This document shows, piece after piece, positions 22,780 to 35,859 of a stretch of 64,000 bases of DNA. The position numbers and the translations under genes are program-made. The DNA lies in contig OZ007506.1 in the NCBI GenBank assembly GCA_963931865.1, forward strand, positions 11,223,301 through 11,287,300, in the 5' to 3' direction. Position 1 is the stretch's first letter. Every line of letters starts with the position of its first letter. Under the pieces are notes generated by a model, which saw only the letters and a list, made by a program, of their open reading frames with translations, searched no databases and was not told the origin of the DNA. This DNA comes from Axinella damicornis (lineage: Eukaryota > Porifera > Demospongiae > Axinellida > Axinellidae).

Positions 22780-23399
22780 TTTAGTGGTTGTGTGACTGCA
22801 AGTCTGACCTGTCTGACTTTGTGGTAGCACGACTGCCAGTCTGACCTGTCAGATTCAGTGGTCGTGTGCAAAGTAGTCCCCAGAGTGCGACGCACTACTG
22901 GAAAGTATCGGTTTGAAACATTGAATTTTGACGGAGAATTAGAAAGGATACAAAATTAGAGTGCCTACTGTACCAACAATTGCATGTGCACATAAATGTG
23001 CACTTCGCGTGCAAAGTGTTAACATGCAGGTGGCACACTTGGTCTCAGGAGGAGGTGGGGGGACTCAACAGCTTCTGCAGAGACGAACACATCATTCGCT
23101 AATAGCCTCTCCTCCTGCATTTAGCAAGGTTACATATTCCCACCTGGGTCTGTCTCCACAGTAGGGGTAGACCCTTCCCTCCACCCACGGCAGTATTCTC
23201 CAAAGCTCCAACAGAGGGAGCACAACGGGTACGCTTCCCTGGCAGTAGAGGACCCTGCTCAGCCACATCTGTAGGTATATAGATGGAAGTGTTGAGCCCC
23301 TACTGCAGGTCCACTGAGAGATGAGGTGGAATTGTTTGTGTGCACAAGTGCCCTGGTGCAGGGCAGGGGTGTTTCCTTTGTTAGGTTGGGCTTCCCACA

Positions 23400-25690
23400 A
23401 TGGGAGGTCTTTGGCTTGGGCCTTCCCGCATTGGGAGGTCTGATGCCTATCAACATTACTTACACTGTGCTCACAGGTTGGTACCAGAGGAGGTTGGCCA
23501 CTGCATATGTCACGAGTCTTTCTGTCATGTGACAGTGGACGGTTATTAAAGTTATTGCAAATAGCTGTATGATTAGAAGACCGTTTCTGGGGCTGCTGTG
23601 GAGTGCTCCCAGTTGGAAATCCTCGAACGCACTTTGCAAATGGATGAGACAGCCCCGAACCTCCACTCTAGTCTCGCAGGGCCGACATTTGCTGTGCGCG
23701 TGGGGACCGTCTGGACCGGGAGACTACTTCCACTCGTTTCTGCCATACCTCAGCTGAATCTTGAAGGGCTCGGCCTTTTATATTGCCTACGCTTCCTTGC
23801 GAGTCGATATTCCAGGTGATTGCGTCGGGGCTCGATGTTGAAAACTGTCGAAACATTGTCTATGGAAGTACTGTATTTAACATCCATTATGTAATCTATA
23901 TTACACGTGACTTTAATGAGACCTGATTAGCAAAGGTCAACCTTGGCCGTCCTCCTCTAGGTTGGTACAAGGTGGCTCTGACTGAGTGGATTATCAGGGC
24001 TAACAATAACGTTCGGTCATAGGACAACTTCCGGGTAATTATTCCACGTGACCGTCGAGCATGTGAGGGCAAAATGTCCAGAAGAATGCGCTTGCAAGTT
24101 CAGACGGAGGTCCTCCGTCGGCCTTGGGTGTGATGGCAAAAACGGTTGTTCGTTCGAACGGTACCGGTTTCGTACTGCTCAGGAGGGGCAAACAAAATGT
24201 GCAAAGAAAATCTGCACCGATTTTATACGAGGCCAATTGAACCATCCGGCGACAACGGTTCCTCTAGGTCAAGCAGCTAGAGGCTACGATTGGATACGCA
24301 AGTTGTGGATAGTAAAGGCATAGGTCTATTAACAGCTGCTCTATTCGTGAAGATCGAGTTTACAAACTTACTGGAAGACAGGGTGTTGTTAATAATTATT
24401 AAACACTGTCGTATACATTTTCCGCTTGTTCAATAAACGTCCGTATATTGCCATTGGCGGAACGACCCCAAGCTTAGAGGACTGGGAATCCTGGATAGCT
24501 TGGCCCTAACTACAACTGAGACTCGGTTGATATGACATCAGGCATATTACTATTATCGTAAGCTTTCGTGAGCAAAATCTGTAATTGGTAGAGAAAACGT
24601 ACATGTCCGATCATTATCCATAAATGTCAGGTCAAGTTCAGTTATGTTCTGACATTGTGTCAGAACAACTTTAGTGTGTTATCGTGAGCACTGTGGATTG
24701 ACTCGAGGAGCTCAAGGAGCCGCAGCATCAGGTTGAGGGAGCCATGAGGCTTCGGCACTAGGTGCCCAGATAGAGAGGCTAGTGGGTTTAGAGGTTTGCG
24801 AGCTGCCCAAGAGTTAGGAGGTTCACCACTCCTCAACATCCGGTAATCAATATCTGCAAAGCTACATGAGGCCACTATTTGTTGCATATTAGTTACTCAT
24901 CAGGGACTTCCCAAGAATAGTATGGGGCCCCCCTGGGCAGACATTACCATTATGGCATTATAATATTAGATTAGTGTTCAACAGGAAATCGGCTACATGT
25001 ATATAAACACTACTTTGCAGACCTATGGTAGTTAACTAACCATGAATTCGCCAAGGCACCAGCATTTTGCAAGCTGTCTTTCTGTAGATGGTGAAGTTCA
25101 ACATCTCTGTTACTTGATCTGTGAGACCGTGGCACTGTCTCGAGGTAGACTCCTAGGTGTGTGCATGTGCAGTACGAAATAATGGCATAATGGCGAGTTT
25201 CATGCGGGAGCAATATTTCATGCGGGCGGGGGATGAGAAACCATTAAACATTCAACAAATAGTGGCCTGAATGTCTACAAAATGGTTTGCTGCTCAACAC
25301 AGGATGAGTGATTTAAAATTCTTACTTTCTCTATGCAAGGGTGCAATCATTGCCTAGTCACCAACAGTAATTGCCAACTCAGGAATGGAACACCCTGTAC
25401 AAAAGAGACTAACATTCAAAGTGAACAACGGAGGTCACACGTGATGGCAAGCCTCACCTGATCTGAGGGAACATTCTTCCCTCGAATCTTCAGTGCAGAC
25501 GCTGCTTGACCTCCGCTTGTGGCACAAGTGGTAACGACTGTCCAAGACCAACAGATTCAGAACACAGACACGGGAATGGTCAACAAAGGCTACACAAGAT
25601 CGACACAGAGTGACAGACTCCTCCTACATGTACAAATCGTTGCGTGCTTCCACGTGCTCGCATAGCACGCATGCGCACATTAGAATCGGG
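23400..25690. other. No gene recognised
   Basis: Several ORFs of 60-90 codons occur (for example 24048-24323 + and 24887-24660 -), but none carries a family signature and splice partners are not evident. Part may be decayed mobile DNA. Confidence 0.35.
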
Positions 25691-25708
25691 CGTGGGACGG
25701 AGGTCCAG

Positions 25709-28621
25709 GCTTACGGAGGTTCGTATTCGTCCGTTACCTCTTCTGGGAGTATTCGTTATGAATTCGGAGTTATGCGATTTCCGTGTAACGAAACAGCCAT
25801 GTCAGACGGCTTCGAGAAGCAGATTTTGGCACCGACTGTTCCAAGATGTGTTCATGCGAGCGACGTATCCTTTGAGATATGGGTATCTCAGGTGGTCAAG
25901 AGTCTATTTAGCTATCAAGACAGTTGAGACTGCTCCCGTCTTTGTGTGAGAACGCTGTAAAGTCGGGTCTAGCTTGAAGCGTCTCAAGATGGTCAGATTC
26001 GAGCGCCTGTAGTGCACGAACGCAGGGTGCTATGATGATCTGACCTGCGCCTGATGAAAGCCCCATCTCTGTACTTTCAGAAAATAGCCACATCATGGGC
26101 ATCAAATTTGGAGCTATGAGCCCCTGAAGTCAACCATATTTCATGAATTTGGTTTGCGTTGGTGAATTTATGCTGCCATATCTCGAGAACGCTACATGCT
26201 ATGGACACGAGACTTGCACCATTGGATACACCAAAGACTGAGGTTTGTAAATACATGTGGAAATATTGTGACAATCCCATCAGATATGGAGCAATGAGCC
26301 CCTGAACTCAACCAATTTGTGTGAATTTGGTTTATGTGGGTGACTTTGTGTGGCCGTATCTCAAGAACGCTACATGCTATGGACATGAGACTTGCACCAT
26401 TGGATACACCAAAGACTGAGGTTTGTAAATTCGTGTGGAAGTATTCCGACAACCCCATTAGATTTGGAACTATGAGCCCCCGAACTCAACCAATAGGTGT
26501 GAATTTGGTTATGTGGGTGACTTCGTGTTGTCATATCTCCTGAATCCTACGACCTATGGACATGTGACTTGCACCATTGGATACAACAAAGACTGAGGTT
26601 TGTAAATACATGTGGAAGTATTGTGACAACCCCATCAGGTTTGGAGCAATGAGCCCCTCGACTCAACCAATATGCGTGAATTTGGTTTACATGGGTGAAT
26701 TGTTACTGTCATATCTCTTGAACCCTACAACCTATGGACATGAGACTTGCACCACTGGATACAACAAAGATGGAGGTTTATAAGGATGTGTGGATTGTGA
26801 CAAACCCATCAGCTTTGAAGCTATGTGCTATATGCGTGGCTGCTATCAGCACTTTCATGGATTTTAGTTCACACTGGAGATGTTGTGCAGCTATATATAC
26901 ATCTATGTCTCCTGAAGACTTCTAACTATCAACTCTGACAATTCGAGATTACCCCATGGACCATGGAATTTTGTGCCTGTGAAAGTGATCATTGTTTGGT
27001 TGTATCCATGCAGCCTATGCACTATATCTAAATTTAATTTTTGCTTAGCGCATCATGGACTAGTACTTCTGCGGTATTATCAGGAGCGCATGAGCCGCCG
27101 AAGCCTTTGGTGGCTCATGCGCTCCTAGGCCTGGTATTATATATCCTATTCACATCCATTTTCACTGAATTGCTATTGCTGTCTTGTCAATGGGACTAGC
27201 CATTAACCTGACTGAAATTAAACTCCCAATGACTCCTTTCTAGCCTTACTCAAAATGTTTTGGTAGTCACCACATTTGGTAGTACCTATATATAGCTATG
27301 CATTTGAATGTGATAGTGTGTTCAATAACTTCTTTGGAGCTATCACATCTATAGTGGCATCTGAATCAGTGGTGTCAGAATCAGATTCTTGAAAGGGCTT
27401 TGATAAGTGACTAGACCCACATTGCCTTCCATTCTATACTACTATACTTCTGATCATGACCATTACTATGAGGGTGAACGTCCCTCATTCAATAAACAAA
27501 CAGGTCGAGCAAGTCAATTGAAGACTCTAAAGCCACATTGTGAGCATTAGTTTCTGGACGAGTTAGCCTGGTGGTCAAAGACTTGATTCCAATTCGGCGA
27601 TAGTTCAGAAACTTCTGCATTGATGGCGCATCCCACCTCCACCAGCACTACAGCAACATATAGCTATTCTGCTAAATTTACAAACATGATTCCATTTTGT
27701 ACAGATATCACTCTACATAAATGCAGTGTATAGCAGAATACTTCCTGCGTCCAGTGGTGCAAGTCTCATGTCCATAGGTTGTATATGGGGCTGAGGAGAT
27801 AATTATGCATGGCCACACAAATTCAACCACGTAAACAAAATTCATGAAACATAGTCATAGCTCCAAAGCTGATGGGGTGGTCACAATATTTCCACATATC
27901 TTTATAAACCTCCATCTTCGTTGTATCCAATGGTGCAAGTCTCATGTCCATAGGTTGTAGGGTTCAAGAGATATGACAGCACGAATTCACCCATGTAAAC
28001 CAAATTCACGCATATTGGTTGAGTCGAGGGGCTCATTGCTCCAAATCTGATGGGGTTGTCACAATACTTCCACATGTATTTACAAACCTCAGTCTTTGTT
28101 GTATCCAATGGTGCAAGTCTCATGTCCATAGGTTGTAGGATTCAGGAGATATGACAACACGAAGTCACCAACGCAAACCAAATTCATGAAACATGGTTGA
28201 CTTCAGGGGCTCATAGCTCCAAATTTGATGCCCATGATGTGGCTATTTTCTGAAAGTACAGAGATGGGGCTTTCATCAGGCGCAGGTCAGATCATCATAG
28301 CACCCTGTGTTCGTGCACTACAGGCGCTTGAATCTGACCATCTTGAGACGCTTCAAGCTAGACCCGACTTTACAGAGTTCTCACACAAAGACGGGAGCAG
28401 TCTCAACTGTCTTGATAGCTAAATAGACTCTTGACCACCTGAGATACACATATCTCAAAGGATACGTCGCTCGCATGAACACATCTTGGAACAGTCGGTG
28501 CCAAAATCTGCTTCTCGAAACCGTCTGACATGGCTGTTTCGTTACACGGAAATCGCATAACTCCGAATTCATAACGAATACTACCGGAAGAGGTAACGGA
28601 CGAATACGAACCTCCGTAAGC
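25709..28621. mobile_element. 2.9-kb foldback with ~178-bp internal tandem repeats
   Basis: The ends GCTTACGGAGGTTCGTATTC and the inverse mark long inverted arms (about 25709-26110 and 28215-28621). The same 65-codon reading (MMPMMWLFSESTEMG...) occurs on opposite strands in the two arms. Inside the left arm are four ~178-bp repeats sharing CTATGGACATGAGACTTGCA (26197-26780). Three inverted copies lie on the right (about 27755-28140). The centre (26940-27750) is unique apart from a short hairpin near 27095-27125. No transposase was found. Confidence 0.8.
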
Positions 28622-29484
28622 TTGCACCGGACTATACCACACCCATGTGACCACACCCATGCATGACCACGGGAGAAAAAATTGGCCAAATAAATTGGAC
28701 ACGTTTCTACAATCTCTGAGGAACTCCAGTCCAAGTGGGTGAGATGGTTTGACTGATTAGCTCACATCGATGAAATAAACTTTGTCTTGGTGCCACAGCA
28801 TGTTGTAGCTACCATAGATACTAGCTATATTATCTATGGTTGTACTCACTCAGGTCAGCATGTACAGTGTATAAGGTGACATACAGAGTACATTCGCTGC
28901 ATTCCCTGTGCTGATAAACTTGAAAGAAGAGCGGGTTTCCATCATCATTAAAAGGAGGTTCAAGAGTGCTGAGTAACACCATTGCCGCATTGGGCTATTC
29001 CAGTTAATAAAGGTATTGAGGAGCACTTTTATGAAACCCCCTAAGACTGTAATGAGGTCAGCTACATACCCCTCCAGACAAATTAATTTCCGAATATTCA
29101 CCCCTCAAGACTAATTAACTCTCCTCAATACGTCCCACCATGTCGCAAAGTTGCTAAGTGTCCCGAAACGTCTGGGACAGTCCCCGAATTCTTTGTCTCC
29201 CTTGTCCAGTACGCAAGAGTTGGCAATAGGTCTGTTCTGGTTCCCAGACTAGTTGCAGTCTAGTCTGGGAACAGAAATTAACAAAAGCCTACATGCTGCA
29301 AAATTAACTAGCCTCAACCTCATTCCCAGGCTGTAAGAGATTGGGAACGAGGCTAGTATATGGCTCTAGGCCTATTCCTGCTGCATAGAAGCCAAGGAGT
29401 TTGATCCACCATTGAGCGAGGAGTTACCAAGTATTCAATAAAGTCAGTCTGTGGGTAGTAAATTTGTGCTTTTAACGTGCATGA

Positions 29485-29514
29485 ATGGAAAGTTGCACCA
29501 GTAAATTTTCACTA

Positions 29515-29549
<35 letters not shown>

Positions 29550-29682
29550 AACCATGCCAATATCCCTGAAGTTGCTTTTGATAACTTGGCAACATAATTA
29601 TAACAACAACAACAGCAACAACAAGATCTGTACTTGGAAAAAAGTGTCACACAAACTCAAGATATGTACATAGGTGCATTCT

Positions 29683-29714
<32 letters not shown>

Positions 29715-29726
29715 TAGCATGAGCTG

Positions 29727-29757
<31 letters not shown>

Positions 29758-29886
29758 AACCATGCCAATATCCCTGAAGTTGCTTTTGATAACTTGGCAA
29801 CATATAACAACAACAACAGCAACAACAAGATCTGTACTTGGAAAAAAGTGTCACACAAACTCAAGATATGTACATAGGTGCAGTCT

Positions 29887-29920
<34 letters not shown>

Positions 29921-29925
29921 GCAAG
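29485..29925. repeat. ~210-bp tandem duplication of poly(G) plus (AAC)n block
   Basis: A block of a long G run (29516-29547; 29726-29755), CAAACCATGCCAATATCCCT, an AAC-trinucleotide run and GATCTGTACTTGGAAAAAAG occurs twice in tandem, and its (AAC)n tail appears a third time (29890-29922). Confidence 0.85.
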
Positions 29926-29989
29926 AGCTGTACTTGGAAAAAAGTGTGTTGCAAAAACTCAGGTTATCACATTGGTGACCATAATAACT

Positions 29990-32900
29990 TTATTTTACTT
30001 TTCGAAACTAATGGCATCAACTCCTCCTGGTACGGAATTCCTGGTTCAGATGTGCATGTGAGAGTTAACATGTCAGTATCCTTGCAGTACGAGTGTACCA
30101 TAGCTGTGTACCAACCTCCATTCCAGCCTGTGCCCTCTAACTCCTTTGCCGTCCACTGTATTTTTACTTTGGACCCTGTCTGTACAATTTGTTCAATTAA
30201 TTCGTCATCAGTACACTGTCTTACTCTGCTACCCTTGTGATGGCTTGTTGGTAGTAATGGTAATCCCTCCTCCCTTTTCTTATGCTCTGACTTAAGGTAG
30301 TTAAGCAGTGGGTTGAAAAGGGTGTTTAAGTCTTCTTCATTATGAAGGTGACTTGGTACAGGGATGAGCTTAGATTTGTAGGGATGAAGGGTGTACTTTC
30401 GAGTTCGGTAAATGTGGGAGGAAAAGCTAAGCCGTCTCTGCTCAAAAATTATCTTTTGTGCGATGTCAATTAGGTCGGTGAGTTGACGTTCCTCCCTCGC
30501 AACAATATCAGCTATTCTGTTTTGCCGCAGTAGGTATGTTCTCAGAACAAGTTGTTCCTTTGTTCCAATTGTGGGCAGATGGTGATGGAGAAGAACTGAC
30601 TTTAGGTATGAAATCGTTAGACGATTGATTGCTGGTGTTGTAGTTGGAATGGAGACTAGATCACCAGAATATGCTGTACAGATTAACTGATGCCTGAACT
30701 GGTAGGTCTTCCCCTTTCTTCTCAGCTATGAGACGAACCAGCTGATGCTTAGGAAGAGCTGACACTACAGGAATGTGTAAGCTTCTGCTCAGTACTTCCA
30801 GTTGTGCTTTGGTATTGTTGCGATAAAGTTCATGAGACTTCCACATTTCCATTTCTCTTTCAGATGTCAGCTGGCTTTGTAACTGATTTTCAATCTTCTT
30901 TTGATATTCTCTCACTTCTTGTGGGGATATCCATGACAACAAACCAATTTGGTGAACAATTGTTTCAGTTGGACTTTGTAGAACTGTAAAGCAAAGGTCC
31001 AAAATGGCTGGGATGTCAACCCAAGTACCCTTGAGTGCAGCTGCCTCCTCTAAAGGGAGGTAATGTGCTTCCCCTGTCCTGAGCCATCACAAGTAGTCTG
31101 GAATAGGTTGGAGCTCATACCTGTGACTCTCACTGTTCACATTGGAGTAGATAGTGGTGGAGTACTTGTCAGTCCATGTGAAGTTGTGAAGTGATTCAGG
31201 GTGTTGCATAGTGCTTTGTGGTCATTAACATACTCTCCAGTGAACTTCTCATCTAAGTTCCAAACGGTCACCAAGCAATCCAATATGTGCCCGTTCTGTA
31301 CCGTATAGGTTGATGGCGAATTTTCCTTCTTCATTCAAGGAAAGAAAATTCTGTAGATTGTCCTCATCAGTGAACACATAATCAGAATGTTTGATTCCAA
31401 GATAACACTGGAGTGGATAGCCTCCAAACGACCCCTGAACTATGCACTTCCTCACCTCTTCAGTTACACTCTCCATATTCTCAATGTGTTCTTTAGATCC
31501 TGGTATTGATCGATCGTGGAGTAGCTTGCTCGCAAATGGGCCATGTTTGGAAAGCACACGGTTCTCTTCGGCATGTACCCCTCTACAAGATTTCTCTTGC
31601 TGTGGTACTCCGCAAACGAAATTTGCGTCACCTTGTTAAGCTTCAGAAAGTTCAGGAGTCTAACTAAGCACATTGTAGTAAGTGACGGCTTGGCTGCTCA
31701 GCAGGGCCATTATCCACCACAAAGATCATCTCTTTTTTAGGTGTCCCGTTGCTCTGTCCCTAAAGAATGGATCTAATGCTGGCAAGGTGAGCAGGTAGCA
31801 CAACTCATTCAAGCATTTGAATGTTGTTTCAGCCTCATAAAATGATGGGTTGAGCAGAGTTACACTCTGTCCTGACCGAGTTAGCTGCAAGTGAGTGGTT
31901 GTGGAGGCTTGAATTTCCAGTGATTGTACAGTACTGGGGTGGCATTGAACTTCAGAAACAGGAATGTCATAGGTGTTACGGCATTGGTCCTGGACTGATC
32001 CCAGGTGTGATCAGGGAGTTCAAGGCGTTTCTTCCATGTATGGCCAGGATGTTGTACAGGCGAGATATCAGTGGGAATTATTGCCTTGGCGTCTTTTGAG
32101 ATCACCACACATTGTGGTACATCCAGACTGTTGTCTACGTACAGATTTACGTTTGAAGTTGTCCAATGCAGGTTAACAACTAACTGCTCAACTCTGGTAC
32201 GTGGGGGTTTCTTAAGGGAGATAGGGGCATTGACATCTCTACTGTGATGGTGCTGCACAGCTTGCCTGCTTCCCTTCCTGTAGTTTTCAGTGTAATTGTA
32301 GCAGAGCTGAGTGAAATCTTAAAGGAACTGGGTGCAAGAGAGAGAATAATATCCCGAGCCGCCTTCATAGTTGTAACATTATCCACCGCTCGATACAGCG
32401 TTCCAGTTGTCAGCCGTGGATGAGCTTCAACCCCTCCTCCATCTTCCTTAATGTCATATTCCCCAAAGGCATACAGGAGAACAGTTGCTAGCTCAGGAAA
32501 CTGAGTTGTCTTCAACTTTCTGCCTCTTCCCTCTCCAATCGTTCTGATCTCCTTGAGCTTCCGTACTGAAATAATCCTTTCAGTTAGTTTGCGTTGTTGT
32601 ACTACTATCAGGTCACTCCTAACCATCTGAGATGTCCTTCGAATATCGGCATACTGTTGGAGGCCTGAGGCGAGTTGTTTTCTAGCACTAGCTGTCCCTT
32701 TCCTATTATGGAGTCCTTGAAGCCGAGAAGCAAAGCTTGTGTTAGTCAGTTCAGCCATAAGTCCCTTCAAGACCTGCCTATCTCGATGACTGTCCATGTA
32801 CACAAGTGCTGGTGCATAGATGTCTTTCAAACGTTCAGTAGCAAAGTCTTTAACAATGGCTTCTTCATGAGAGATGGAAATGAGTGATAAAAGGATCTCT

Positions 32901-35690
32901 TTCAGGCTTGGTGTGTTAGGAACAATGTAAGCTTGGCTGAACATATACACTTGCACAATGTTGAGGTGTTGACTGAAAATGTCATACAGTTCCATAGATG
33001 GCTTCCGCACGTGTTCCAAGACCCTTTTCACGCATGTATAGTTTACCAGCATCTTGTGTTTTCACAACAGGTCCATTTGTAATGATGTATCTGGCTACAG
33101 CAACAAGTGCATTAACGTGTTTCTTTTGCTTCCCATCTGTCAATGAATCTGCTTTAGTTGCCAACGTTTCAATGTTGTCTTGTAATGTTCCATGTAATAA
33201 ACAGACACAGTAAGTTGCCCTTCTCATCCGTATACACAATACTATCATCCCGGCGTTTCTCCCTAGAAGCATTCTTCACAGCTAGCTCATTCTGTCTCTC
33301 ATACCACTTTGCTGACACACCTGGAAGGGAAGCTTGTATTGCTGTTCAGTATATTGTTGTGGGTGTAAAAACACTTCAACTGATGGTTCAACCTCCATTT
33401 CTTCACCTTCGTCAGTATCAGTTGCTGGTTCTGTAGATGTATGTGCATCCATTTGCAAGTAACTATATGACTCTGAATCACTGTCAGAAGATTGGAATAT
33501 ATCTTGCTGGACTCCATGAGATGAATCAGCTGCTTCAACATTGGAAGAATGGAATCTAGATACCCACCTGCAGGTAGTCGGATTCTTCACTGGAGTCACT
33601 ACCTTCACTAAGGTTAGTTATGTGAGGCAAGTCTTTAGTTGGTTGTATCCGCGGTGAAGGCTCAGTGGATGGTGCCTTAGAAAACCATTGTAATTTGAGT
33701 TTTGGATTCCCGCACTTTTTCTTGCACTTCTCGCCCTCCACTATATCGTACATCAGGCTGAAAATCTTGGTAGTTTGCAATGGTATTGAACAGGTGTGCC
33801 ACAGGAGGGTTCAGGTTCATTAGCTAAACCTGCTGAAGGCTGTGTTCTGCTATCTGCAGAAGGCTTGTGGCCATGAGTAGTTGGGAAGCTTGGTTTGGGG
33901 GCTGTGGGAGGCTGTTCTGCGGAAGGCTTGGGGCCATTGGGACGGTTGGGTTTGGGGCTGGGGGAGGCTGTGTTCTGCTAGCCGCAGAAGGCTTGTGGCC
34001 ATGAGCAGTTGGGAAGCTAGGTTTTGGGGGTGGGGAGGGCAGTGTCGTGGAAGGCTTGTTTCCATGAGCAGATGGAAAGCTTGGTTTTGGGACTATAGGG
34101 AACTTGGCTGTGTTTTGCTATCTGCAGAAGGCTTGTGGCCATGAGTAGTTGGGAAGCTTGGTTTGGGGGCTGTGGGAGGCTGTGTTCTGCTAGCTGCAGA
34201 AGGCTTGTGGCCATGAGCAGTTGGGAAGCTTGGTTTTGGGGTTGGTAGGGGCTGGGTTCTGCTTGCCTTGGGGCCATGAGCAGTTGGGAAAGTATTGTAT
34301 TGTAATGGAGCCTGCTTGGGAATACACAACACAAAGTGGTTTGGTGACCATGAATGTGGTGTACGTGGTGGTCCAGTCCTTGTCCACATGATTGTGATGC
34401 ATCTGTTATGTTGGTTCCCAGACCTTGGTTGCACCATTCTATTCATTAGTGGCCTGATGCGGTGGCAAGAGCGCATGATGACAATGATGTCATCATGCGC
34501 TCTTGGCGGTGGTTATGTTCAGAGTAAACAGATCGTATTGCACTCCCTATCACAGAAGAAAGGGCATGGACATGCCACATATTTGAGTACGTGTCTGATT
34601 TAGTAGATTCAATGCAATCAAGCATGAAACAAGATAAAGCAACTTCTTGGAGAGGGTATTCATTTACAGCTCTTTCAAAGCTTGCAGATGTTGCAGGTAT
34701 GGCATTTTTGCTTGTTACGTAGCCACCAGCATCAAGTAAAGCAATGACTGAGGGTTGCAAGTAATACTGTTGATGACCTACCAGCTCACAAATAGTCCGC
34801 ACACGCAACTCCCAGTGCATGTACTGCTCTCCACACAAGTGTTGAGACACAGCCCTAGAGAAATATATACACCAAATGAATATGAACAATGTTAAATACA
34901 TGTAGCTAGACTTCTTGGCTTAATGAATAATTTGAAGTAGCCTGTGCAAAGAAGCTTTGGATTCACATGTAGGCAAGGCATTTCAAAACCTGTTTACGGA
35001 CATTGTTGCTGAGAGGGGCACTACTAGATCCATACTGACTCAATCCAGACCCAAGCCAACTGTAGTGTGAAACCCTACCATAAATTAGGAATATGCATGT
35101 GCACAAGGAATGCCTCGAACATGCCAACATAATCAGTAGGTGTAATCTATAAATTATGCAGTGGGCTGGCTATGTGTAGCCATATAGGTAGTGTGACATC
35201 AACCTTTCCCAAGAGCTGAAACTCATACATACATGTACTTGGCTGCTGCATGAGTAGGGTATTTGCTAACTGGGTATGTATAGTCCTATTCACATCCTCC
35301 TCATCGTGAATACAGACCTTTGCAGCTTGGTGGTCCAGAGGCAAAGGTAGATAGGTATAAGGTCTCTTAAGGAGGTGATTCAAATAGTGCATAGATAGAG
35401 AGTGCTAGCTAATTCATCACATCTTGAGCGACTCCACCTATCTACTTTTCCTCTGGACAACCAACCTGCATAGGAATGTTTGGTGATGATGGTCGACGAT
35501 ATACATGTAGCACCATTCTAACTCAGGTATGAGTTACCTGTACCGGGGTATAAGCAATTGCCATCTCCGACACATTTCAGGGGTACCATCTGCCGTATGT
35601 CTGAAGGAACCAATGACTTTGAGTAGGTATCATGTGTCAAATGACTCAGCTGTGCCTCGTCAATGAAGGGAATTGATGGATAAGAATCAG
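29990..35690 (-). pseudogene. Vertnin-like transposon protein: OTU-like, D/E core, SAP-like, Tudor-like (decayed)
   Basis: Minus strand. 35690-~35535 has VGDGNCLY, the start of an OTU-like motif. The next exon from about 34864 (RAVSQHL..ELRVRTICELVGHQQYYL) runs to MWTRTGPPRTPHSWSPNHFV near 34330, a pattern I associate with vertnin-like proteins. A Pro-rich repeat region follows (34330-33840), then acidic Ser-rich segments (33780-33282). 33272-31881 is a long helical region with YAFGEYDIKEDGGGVEAHPR. FVVDNGPAEQPS (about 31720) and, one frame away, VEG plus HAEENRV (about 31570) resemble integrase-fold Asp and Glu motifs. From 30660 down the frame stays open without Met, with SAP-like helices (LTISYLKSVLLHHHLPTIGT) and a Tudor-like end (VKIQWTAKELEGTGW). 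At least two frameshifts and a hairpin insertion inactivate it. The element class is unclear. Confidence 0.6.
34466..34505. mobile_element. 40-bp perfect hairpin insertion with 7-bp direct duplication
   Basis: CAAGAGCGCATGATGACA, a 4-base loop, and the exact inverse. Both flanks read GCGGTGG. Removing the hairpin plus one flank copy (47 bp) joins EHNHR to IRPLMNRMVQ in one frame of the vertnin-like protein, so it is an insertion into formerly coding sequence. Confidence 0.8.
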
Positions 35691-35714
35691 CTTCAACTGC
35701 TGACACAACAGCGA

Positions 35715-35803
35715 CCCCCCCCCCCCCCCCCCCCCCCCCAGGCTTGGGAGGTTAGTCAAGCAGAGGAGGGGAGGTACAATGTAGGGAAGGGGGGAAGGGG
35801 GAA

Positions 35804-35858
<55 letters not shown>
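35715..35858. repeat. Poly(C) and 45-base poly(G) tracts
   Basis: 25 C at 35715-35739 and about 45 consecutive G at 35814-35858, the longest homopolymer in the window, lie less than 150 bp upstream of a TLDc exon acceptor at 35999. Confidence 0.9.

Positions 35859-35859
<1 letters not shown>

Larger units (their letters stand above)
21104..22870. repeat. 37-bp minisatellite, interrupted by two DNA elements
   Basis: Unit GTGGTCGTGTGACTGCCAGT followed by CTGACCTGTCAGATTTA, about 37 bp. Copies occur at 21104-21201, 22108-22546 and 22780-22865. The gaps are filled exactly by a hAT derivative and a short MITE. Confidence 0.85.
20880..23400 (-). other. Two diverged copies of an unidentified exon-like module
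   Basis: Sequences at about 20880-21100 and 23040-23400 are related. Both contain, on the minus strand, a CTACAG boundary followed by a segment translating as (M/W)LSRVLYCQG or LRMVLYCKG, and a separate block translating as SPHLLLRPSVPPA or SPHLILRRSVPAV. The frames are not consistently open. This could be an old tandem duplication of two exons or a repeat. No function is proposed. Confidence 0.25.
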
